A stretch of DNA of 38,546 nt. It comes from CAYXFZ01 sp964464385. GTDB lineage: Bacteria; Planctomycetota; UBA1135. The notes beneath the pieces were generated by a model, which did not search any database, had not been told where the DNA came from, and saw only the letters and a program-made list of their open reading frames with translations. The stretch spans positions 1 through 38,546 of the forward strand of contig CAYXFZ010000008.1 of the NCBI GenBank assembly GCA_964464385.1. Reading direction: 5' to 3'. Position 1 is the stretch's first letter. Each line of letters opens with the position of its first letter. The position numbers and the translations under genes are program-made. Shown here piece after piece: positions 1-6,288 of the stretch.

Positions 1-2
1 AT

Positions 3-254
3 ACCCAACCTGAGCAAGAAGGATGGGGCATGGATCAAGCCTTGACTCGTCAAGAGGCCCTTTCCATGCTCACGGAGTGGCCGGCCTTCGCCGCATTTCG
101 CGAACATGATTTGGGCCGCATTGCCCCCGGAATGCATGCGGATTTGGTCGTGCTCAACCGCGATTTGACAACAATTCCACTAGAACAAATCTCGGGGTCG
201 ATTGTCCTCTTCACGATCTTCGCCGGAAACATTGTCTTTCAGGCCGAGTTCTGA
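3..254 (+). CDS. Amidohydrolase family protein, C-terminal fragment (5' end outside window)
   Basis: Only the last 83 codons are present; the frame is open to the window edge, so the true start lies upstream. The visible part has the usual C-terminus of metal-dependent amidohydrolases of the YtcJ-like group: a helix rich in LTRQEAL, then AAFREHDLGRIAPGMHADLVVL, where the cofactor-barrel tail folds back into the small beta-sandwich, then a closing strand with an AGNIVF motif. Substrate cannot be judged from the tail, because the metal ligands are upstream. The last 75 bases overlap, on the opposite strand, the end of the deiodinase-like gene. An internal ATG at 30 is not a credible start because homology-like sequence continues upstream of it. 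Confidence 0.8.
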   Translation, partial: TQPEQEGWGMDQALTRQEALSMLTEWPAFAAFREHDLGRIAPGMHADLVVLNRDLTTIPLEQISGSIVLFTIFAGNIVFQAEF

Positions 255-1103
255 GCGGATCGCTTTTTCCAGTTGATCGGGACGGAATCCCTGAGGCCCC
301 CGCCCACCGACGAATCCCAATGTTCCATCTTTGGTAATCAGGTAGAGTCGGTCTGGATGGGCGGACCAAGTGGCACTGACCTTATTGTCCAAGAGGTCCA
401 CTACGGTGGGTAGGGTCTTCAAGGACAAGCCAACGGCGCACCGTCCGGCCACGGCCAAGCGTTCTTTCAAAGTCGCAGGCTCCTCAACCAAAGGGGCGCC
501 TCGGCGTGTGTTGGGGGATCGGCCATCCATGGCATGGGCCTCGGCGATGTAAACAAGAAGAAACTGCACACGGTCTCCGTATTCCTCAAAGAGTTTATTC
601 AGCCGACCGGCCGAAGAGCGAAAGGGTGGTCATGTGTATGAACCGAAAATAAGTGCGACGGGTTTTTTGTTGGCAAAAGAAGAAAGTCGAATCGAGGGTC
701 GAGGCTCCTTTCCGATTTTTTTCTTTCCGGTTTGTTTTGCTGCATGAACCAGGATGGGAAGCTTGAAATCCGGGGCGACTTGGCCGACTTGCAGAGCAGG
801 GACTCGCGCGCGGCGGGATAGTTGGGAAGAATCTCGGGATCCTGGTCGTGCCGAGCGACGGCCTCGAGATGGACGACCGAACGAGCTCCAGTCTTCTAGA
901 CTCAAGGTGCCGTCACCGTTTCGATCTAGGTTCCCAAAAGCATCATCCGAGCGGGAGTATTCTTCGCGAGTAATGATTCCGTTGTCATCTGCGTCGTACT
1001 TTTCGGTCAAGTATTCCCAAGGATTCGACGGCGCCGTTTTCTCTCCCGGGGGGAGTGGAGCAGGATCTTGAATGGCAAGACAGAAAAGGAGGGTCATCAG
1101 CAT
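180..1103 (-). CDS. Secreted EF-hand/deiodinase-like selenoprotein with in-frame UGA (predicted Sec158)
   Basis: One frame runs from ATG 1103 to TAG 180 (307 residues), interrupted only by a UGA at 630-632. Residues 1-12 form a short signal-like segment. Two EF-hand loops follow at about 37-48 (D37, D39, N41, E48) and 60-71 (D60, N62, D64, D71). A thioredoxin-fold domain begins near 107 (VGQVAPDFKLP) and continues IFGSYT-UGA-PPFR, then FLLVYIAEAHAMDG and a PDRLYLITKDG segment. These match the iodothyronine deiodinase-like family, whose catalytic residue at exactly this place is selenocysteine or cysteine. Conservation continues straight through the UGA without a frame change, and a bSECIS-like hairpin follows, so readthrough as Sec is much likelier than a broken gene. 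An ATG at 1184 is rejected because it sits inside the upstream gene's terminator hairpin. In bacteria the role is probably a thiol/selenol redox reaction outside the cytoplasm, not thyroid hormone chemistry. Confidence 0.85.
598..615 (-). promoter_or_regulatory. Candidate bacterial SECIS hairpin downstream of the Sec UGA
   Basis: On the minus strand, 14 nt after the UGA (630-632), the mRNA can form a 7-bp stem (UUCGGCC with GGCUGAA, one G-U pair) closed by the 4-nt loop GGUC. The loop starts 22 nt after the UGA and has guanine in its first two positions. This agrees with the known bacterial SECIS rules (loop about 16-37 nt from UGA, G among the first loop bases) for SelB-dependent selenocysteine insertion. 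The hairpin is inside the coding frame, as expected in bacteria. Confidence 0.7.
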
Positions 1104-1154
1104 GACGGAAGAAACCCTACTTCTGACCTGAGGTTTCGGGGGGTGATTTGACCC

Positions 1155-1193
1155 CAAAAAAGGAACCGGCCCCCGTGCAAGCACGGGGGCCGG
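1155..1193 (-). terminator. Rho-independent terminator of the 1217-2986 gene
   Basis: A perfect 13-bp inverted repeat (1166-1178 with 1181-1193, GC-rich, 2-nt spacer) is followed on the minus strand by a run of six T at 1156-1161. It lies 23 bases after the stop of the secreted-protein gene and 50 bases before the deiodinase-like start, so the selenoprotein probably has its own promoter or depends on readthrough. Confidence 0.9.
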
Positions 1194-1216
1194 TATCTAA
1201 GGGAAAAGGTCAGCCG

Positions 1217-2986
1217 TTACTTGATGGTCAATGCAAGGCTGTTTACGAACAACTGAGCCGTTCCAGCATCAGCACCATGGAACCAAATGTTGACTCCAGA
1301 GGCCCCAGGAGGGACGTTGTTGCTGACGGAAGCATTACCGCTAGCGTCTGCAACGAGCCTGATGAGTTTGTAAGGCGAAGAGACATTCGCATTGCCGTAG
1401 GGGGTACCAATTGGACCACCACCGGCCAGAGAGTAAGCGACGAAGACCGCGCCGCCAGGCGTGCAATTCGTGGTATCTACGGTTGCCGTTGCACCAGCAA
1501 CGAGGTTAGTCACTGCAATCGTCGGTCCCGGAGGAGCGGCACTGTAGATTGAAATGTCATCAATCTGGATGCCGTCCAGGTATCCCATTGGGAAGTTATC
1601 CATCTGAGCAAACAGCAAGTAGAACTGCCCATTGGTATCGACTCCTGAATTAGAGAGGTCGACTCCAGTGACAACTGTCCAGGCCGTCAGGAGAGGTGAC
1701 CAAGGTCCATAGACCATGGTCCAGTTCACTCCATCAGAGCTGACCCAAATGCCGTCCCATGTATGGGTTTCTTCACCATGATCAACGATGCCGAAATCCA
1801 AGAGCAAGTCACCAGCACCGGTTCCGTCTAGACCCATGATGAGGCCAGAGCGGTTCGAGAAGCCAGTTGGGCCCAAGGGATCTCCGCCCATTTCTAGGCA
1901 GTAGGCACCCGAGCCGCTTCCGGCCCAGATTCCCGCGCCAGAACCAGTTTCCTGGCCACAAGCACCTTGCTGGCCAATGTTGCACCAGGCACCTGCATCT
2001 GGAAGACCAGTTATGTCAGACAAGGCGTTGGCGCCCATGTGCGAAGGAACCACACCGGCGTGACCATCAAAGTTCTCGTTATGAACTGCGGGAATGAAGA
2101 CAGTTGGCAGTTCAGGCCAAAGCGGAGGTGGCGGTGGGGGTGCACCAACGGTGTCATAGACAGCAATTGAGTCTGGCGCCGTTTGATGCAACATCACCAT
2201 GGAGAGACCATTGGCGTTGAGAGGATCGTTGTAGACATCTGCTCCACCAGGGGAGCCACCGAGAGCGGTGAAAAAGCCAACTCCAGTGCCCAGTCCAGTT
2301 GCGGGGTCCATTTCAGTAGCCGAACCACCTGAGTCCGAGCACCAAATGGTGCCCTTATTGGAATCGTAACCCATTCCGTAGCTAGAAATAGCGGAATTGG
2401 GAAACACATTGATTACAGCACCCGTAGCCATGTCGAACTCGTAGGTTGAGCTAGTGAAAGACTTCGTGAAGAAGTTTCCAGTTGCTGTGTTCTGGCACAA
2501 GGCACGAACCGTTCCAACGACGGCAGTTGTCACCGTTGAGGCATGGGTCAATCCACCCGTGACCGGGTCGTAAGTTTGGACTTCTACAAGGCCGCTATCG
2601 TTGCCAATCCAGAGTGTATTGGCATTATCATCGGCCTCCATGTCTCGGCCTCCCCACCCACTGAGTGGAGTGAGTTGTGGGTAACTAGCAAGATAAGCAC
2701 CTTTTTTATCGTACTTATGAATCATGAAGTTATCGCCTACCGAGGAATGACCACGGCCACTGACCCAGTAATGACCAAAAGCTTCTTCGACACCGAGGCA
2801 CCGGTTGTCGTAGGGACCAGCTTCAACATCAAAGGGGCCAGCGATCAAATCTCCCAATCCGCGAGTACCAGCACCCATGGTGGGCAGGACTCGACCATCG
2901 GGATCAATGTCGTTGTTTTGAGCGGGCATGGCGACGGTAAGGCTCGCCAAAGTGAAAAGCAGAATTAAACTTTTTCCTAAAGTCAT
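1217..2986 (-). CDS. Secreted multidomain protein with shared C-terminal domain
   Basis: I do not recognise a named family for the whole protein (589 residues). The start at ATG 2986 gives a clean signal peptide (LILLFTLASLTVAMPAQ); a longer frame to 3055 would only translate a CCCCCTT repeat into a Pro-rich leader. Residues of about 25-290 look like a beta-propeller of an SBBP or NHL type, with repeated short segments around aromatic and Asp/Gly turns. A poly-Pro linker (A then PPPPPP) follows, then a jelly-roll-like domain with a DGIWVSSDGVNW motif and a DDISIYSA ending. The last 102 residues (1217-1525) are the domain shared with three other exported proteins in this window. It is probably on the cell surface or released. 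No SD is evident before the ATG. A strong terminator follows. Confidence 0.8.
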   Translation of the reverse strand: MTLGKSLILLFTLASLTVAMPAQNNDIDPDGRVLPTMGAGTRGLGDLIAGPFDVEAGPYDNRCLGVEEAFGHYWVSGRGHSSVGDNFMIHKYDKKGAYLASYPQLTPLSGWGGRDMEADDNANTLWIGNDSGLVEVQTYDPVTGGLTHASTVTTAVVGTVRALCQNTATGNFFTKSFTSSTYEFDMATGAVINVFPNSAISSYGMGYDSNKGTIWCSDSGGSATEMDPATGLGTGVGFFTALGGSPGGADVYNDPLNANGLSMVMLHQTAPDSIAVYDTVGAPPPPPPLWPELPTVFIPAVHNENFDGHAGVVPSHMGANALSDITGLPDAGAWCNIGQQGACGQETGSGAGIWAGSGSGAYCLEMGGDPLGPTGFSNRSGLIMGLDGTGAGDLLLDFGIVDHGEETHTWDGIWVSSDGVNWTMVYGPWSPLLTAWTVVTGVDLSNSGVDTNGQFYLLFAQMDNFPMGYLDGIQIDDISIYSAAPPGPTIAVTNLVAGATATVDTTNCTPGGAVFVAYSLAGGGPIGTPYGNANVSSPYKLIRLVADASGNASVSNNVPPGASGVNIWFHGADAGTAQLFVNSLALTIK

Positions 2987-2999
2987 GGGGCTGGTGGGG

Positions 3000-3034
3000 A
3001 AGGGGGAAGGGGGAAGGGGGAAGGGGGAAGGGGG
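3000..3034. repeat. Perfect heptamer tandem repeat, 5 x AAGGGGG
   Basis: Five exact copies of a 7-base unit, preceded by a partial copy at 2996-2999. It lies 14 bases upstream of the start of the secreted-protein gene, in its 5' leader (read as CCCCCTT on the coding strand). Confidence 0.95.
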
Positions 3035-3276
3035 CGGGTAAGAACCCAGCCACAAATTCCAAGATATTCCTTTTTGTTCAGCCTGGGGTTAGAAATTGCT
3101 TATTTCTGGGGATTAACGTTCTCTAGATGCACTTAAGCGGTGTTTTTAGGCTCAGAATCACCAAATTGGCAACTTTGCCTACATGTCTTGGTTCGAAAAG
3201 CAACTCATTTTGAGGACTTCACTTTCGCCTGAATTGTCCTTTTTGGGTAAGGAAAGGGTCATTTTCTGATGCTGCA

Positions 3277-4161
3277 TTAGGGTTTTTCCTTACAGATGGA
3301 GCCCGCGAACACCTTCAGAATTTCCAATTGCTCGGACGGAGTGTGATCTGGCGAGGACATGACCGACCTTGCGACCACTTGCGGCCAGGGCGAGGGACCC
3401 AGGGCCGCAAGTCGAGGTACGGAGGCTGCAACCAAGCTGAGTACGTTCTTGGCGTTGGCTCGAGCCGTGGCCACAACCGTTGCGACATCCACGTCGTCGT
3501 GGTCGGGATACCAGCAGTCGTAATCCGTCACCATGGCGATGCAACACCAACTCATACCAGCCTCGCGAGCAAGTTTGCTCTCGGTGCCATTGGTCATGCC
3601 AACGATTTTTGCCCCCCAGGATCGAAAGAGTTCCGACTCCGCCTTGGAGGAAAATTGAGGTCCTTCGATGCAAACATAGGTGCCGCCAGCATGGGCCTCC
3701 ACGCCGACTTCTTGGGCGGCGGCGGAAACGGCCATCACCATGTCCGGGCAGACAGGATGAGCCCAGGGCATATGGGCCACCAAGCCATCCCCGAAAAAAG
3801 TTTGAATGCGGCGATGGGTTCGATCTATGAACTGATCCACCAATACAAAATCCCCCGGGGCATATTCTTCGCAAAGAGAGCCAACCGCACTCACGGAGAG
3901 GAGACGCTGGACGCCAAGCTCTCTTAGGGCGAAGATATTGGCTCGGTAGGGGACCTCCGTTGGAGTCAAAGTGTGGTGTCGGCCATGGCGGGGCAAAAAT
4001 GCGACCGGAATTCCATTCAACTTCCCACAACGAAGGACATCCGAGGGGCGACCGAAAGGTGTGTCCAACTCGAGGTTTTGGACATCCGAGAGGCCATCGA
4101 GTTCATAGATTCCACTGCCCCCAATGACGCCCACGAGGATGGGGTCTCGACCTGTAGTCAC
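3277..4161 (-). CDS. mtnP: S-methyl-5'-thioadenosine phosphorylase
   Basis: Cytosolic enzyme of the MTA/methionine salvage route: MTA plus phosphate gives adenine and methylthioribose-1-phosphate. The 294 residues are normal for the family. Visible motifs are the N-terminal VIGGSG phosphate loop, FLPRHGRHH (phosphate binding), ANIFALRELGV, SAVGSL, YVCIEGPQFSSKAESELFR, and MVTDYDCW, the adenine-site strand that separates MTAP from purine nucleoside phosphorylase. One oddity is a TNGTESKLA segment where bacterial MTAPs usually read TNMPEAKLA. The start is GTG at 4161, sharing GTGA with the stop of the preceding Asp-box gene, so translation is likely coupled. mtnA, which uses its product, lies 4.7 kb upstream in the same strand run. 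Confidence 0.93.
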   Translation of the reverse strand: MTTGRDPILVGVIGGSGIYELDGLSDVQNLELDTPFGRPSDVLRCGKLNGIPVAFLPRHGRHHTLTPTEVPYRANIFALRELGVQRLLSVSAVGSLCEEYAPGDFVLVDQFIDRTHRRIQTFFGDGLVAHMPWAHPVCPDMVMAVSAAAQEVGVEAHAGGTYVCIEGPQFSSKAESELFRSWGAKIVGMTNGTESKLAREAGMSWCCIAMVTDYDCWYPDHDDVDVATVVATARANAKNVLSLVAASVPRLAALGPSPWPQVVARSVMSSPDHTPSEQLEILKVFAGSICKEKP

Positions 4162-5588
4162 TGGATCCGCAGGCGATAGACGCCATCGTCGTCCGAAAGG
4201 GGCGTGGTCACGTTTGTGTCTGACCAGCGGATGGTTGCGAAAGCGGCGCTCATGTCGGCATTAAAGACAATGAGGTTTGCGTTTGCCTCGCTGTAGCCCA
4301 AAGTGGGCGAGAAATCCAGGCCCGAATCCCAAGATTTCATCCAGCCCGACTTGCCGGAATCCAAGGATCCATACACCTTGGTGTTGTTGCTTGCAGGGTC
4401 ACCCGCATCCGAGCGAAGGGATCCGACCATGCAGGCTTGAAAGGCGGGGCCAGAACCAATACCCACGGCCCCGGCAGGTGTGGCATCCACAATCTTGAGA
4501 GTCAATGCAGAATTGGACGCAGGATCCGTCCAATTGGCGATGTAGGGAAGATCAGCGTTGCGTGCAGTCCAGGAACCATTTTTGGTAAAAAAGATTCCTT
4601 TGCTGCGATTGTTGACTTGAACGTTGGTGGCAAGATCAATGTCGAAGGTCAGGCCCGTGTGGGAGGCCCAGACGGCGGCCTTGGGACCCGTAGCAGCCAT
4701 GAGAATCATGGTTGAGGAAGAAACTCGAACGGTACTGGTGCCCAGGCTGTTGGACTGGTTGATTTGCGTGGGCAGTCCGGAGTTGGCCTTTTGGAAGGTA
4801 CCAGCCCCGGAGCTTGCACTGAAATAAACTTGGCCAGAAGACGTGGCCTTTTTGCTTCCAAACAAGATCACAGTGTTGATGTGGACATCAAGCATGCCCA
4901 GCAAAACATAATTCGGAGACTGTGGCAGGACAACAATGCTTGCGGCAACACCCGTGCGTGATTTGCCATCGGAAGTGCTGTCATAACGTGGCGGAAGTCC
5001 CGAGTTGTTGCTGGTCCAGCTCTGTCCTCCATCCAGCGAAAAGAAAAAACCAGGATGGTTGGGAGAAGGGTTCAAGAGATCGAAACCCGCGGTTTGGGCC
5101 ACACTGAGATAAATGCGGTTGGCATTCCCGGGATCCATGGCCACGGCCACTGCGCCCCAGTTGGCGTTGGGGAAACCAAGGCCGTTGTGGATTGGTGACC
5201 AGGAGGACCCCCCATCCGTGGAACGGAACACGCCATCTTCTTTTGTGCCAACTACCAAAGTGTTGGGCGAGGATTGACAAATGGCAATATCCATGATCTC
5301 GGCGTCGCCAGCCAGGGAGGCATCGCTCAATTGGGACCAAGTATTTCCAGCATCACGAGTGACCCAGAGCCCATCCCCGGGTCCGGGAGTCCCGGTGACG
5401 GGATCCAGAGAGGAAACTGTGCACAAATAGAGGGTGCTGGGGTCGGTCGGATGCGCGATCATGCGCCCAAGATTGCTCTGCAGAACCGTGCCATTCAGGG
5501 GCGTGGCTTCCCACTGGTAACCACGCTCCTGAGCAGGAGCGATTGGGGAGGCAAGAGAAACGGCGAGGAGGAAGGTGATGCAAACCAT
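4158..5588 (-). CDS. Secreted Asp-box (BNR/VPS10-like) beta-propeller protein
   Basis: 476 residues. The start at ATG 5588 gives a typical signal peptide (CITFLLAVSLASPIAPAQ); the longer frame to 5738 would overlap the aldolase gene and lacks signal character. The body has repeated Asp-box turns of sialidase- and sortilin-type propellers: TRDAGNTWS, STDGGSSWS, SLDGGQSWT and a weaker late copy SLDSGKSGW, with AVAMDPGNANRIYLS-type spacers. Asp-boxes are structural, so sialidase activity cannot be claimed; no Arg triad is obvious. Such proteins in planctomycetes are usually exported carbohydrate- or peptide-binding propellers. It is followed by mtnP with a 4-base overlap and preceded by the aldolase gene 31 bases away, suggesting one transcript. 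Confidence 0.85.
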   Translation of the reverse strand: MVCITFLLAVSLASPIAPAQERGYQWEATPLNGTVLQSNLGRMIAHPTDPSTLYLCTVSSLDPVTGTPGPGDGLWVTRDAGNTWSQLSDASLAGDAEIMDIAICQSSPNTLVVGTKEDGVFRSTDGGSSWSPIHNGLGFPNANWGAVAVAMDPGNANRIYLSVAQTAGFDLLNPSPNHPGFFFSLDGGQSWTSNNSGLPPRYDSTSDGKSRTGVAASIVVLPQSPNYVLLGMLDVHINTVILFGSKKATSSGQVYFSASSGAGTFQKANSGLPTQINQSNSLGTSTVRVSSSTMILMAATGPKAAVWASHTGLTFDIDLATNVQVNNRSKGIFFTKNGSWTARNADLPYIANWTDPASNSALTLKIVDATPAGAVGIGSGPAFQACMVGSLRSDAGDPASNNTKVYGSLDSGKSGWMKSWDSGLDFSPTLGYSEANANLIVFNADMSAAFATIRWSDTNVTTPLSDDDGVYRLRIQ

Positions 5589-5619
5589 GGTGTGTGGTTC
5601 CGAATTAGACCCTGCCAGT

Positions 5620-6255
5620 TTAACCTGCATTGGCCAATACTTGTTGAATGCGCTTGGACCGCGCTTCGATGGCGAGGAAGTTCCCACTGGCCATTTCTTC
5701 AGGGCGGAACAGGCTGGCGACAAAGCCGACCCCGGCAACTCCGAGCTTTAGCACTTCCTCAAAATTGTCTTCGTCCACTCCTGCAGTGGGAAATACCCGA
5801 AGGTCCGGGAGAGGGCCGCGCAGGGCAGTCAGAAAATCCAACAAATTCCCCGGAGAAGGAAATAATTTGACAAGGTCTGCGCCGCCGCGCCGAGCAACCA
5901 CCATTTCGGTAGGAGTGGAAGTTCCCGGGATGGAAGCAAGGTCCAATTCTCTGGCGAGGGAGACAATTTCGGAATCGAATACCGGCGACACAAGAAACCG
6001 AGCTCCAGCATAGGCGGCCTCACGAGCTTGTTCCGGTGTCATTACGGTACCGGCGCCCACACAAAGATTTTTGTTTGCCGCGAACTCGCGAATTAAATCC
6101 ATGGCACTTGGAATCGTGAGGGTGAATTCAATGACGGTAAACCCTCCTTGGACTGCAGCGCGCATGGCATGGCGGGCGTTGTCTGTGTCATCCGTCCGAA
6201 GAATGGCGCTGGCGCGAGCAGCGAGGATTTTCTGGACGGTGGTTTCTCGAGACAT
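5620..6255 (-). CDS. eda: KDPG/KHG-type aldolase (2-dehydro-3-deoxyphosphogluconate aldolase)
   Basis: 211 residues, the normal size for this single-domain (beta/alpha)8 class I aldolase, which cleaves 2-keto-3-deoxy-6-phosphogluconate (or 4-hydroxy-2-oxoglutarate) to pyruvate plus an aldehyde. Visible are the Schiff-base lysine in ADLVKLFPS (K130), the general-base glutamate in VIEFTLT (E43), the AGTVMTPEQA strand, the SPVFD segment, and the GVGFVASLF phosphate-binding end. The residue after TLT is Ile, where E. coli Eda has an Arg-containing TLRT; the FTLT form is common in other bacteria, so the exact substrate (KDPG, KDPGal or HOG) is open. It stands between exported carbohydrate-related genes, which fits sugar-acid catabolism. 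Confidence 0.88.
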   Translation of the reverse strand: MSRETTVQKILAARASAILRTDDTDNARHAMRAAVQGGFTVIEFTLTIPSAMDLIREFAANKNLCVGAGTVMTPEQAREAAYAGARFLVSPVFDSEIVSLARELDLASIPGTSTPTEMVVARRGGADLVKLFPSPGNLLDFLTALRGPLPDLRVFPTAGVDEDNFEEVLKLGVAGVGFVASLFRPEEMASGNFLAIEARSKRIQQVLANAG

Positions 6256-6288
6256 GGGAGCAGAATAAGGGCGCCCATGCCTCGAGTT

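Noticed and set aside
630..632. Reading the UGA in the deiodinase-like gene as a nonsense mutation making a pseudogene
   Set aside because: It is at the known Sec/Cys position, the same frame continues with family-like sequence, no other stop is present in 307 codons, and a correctly spaced hairpin follows.
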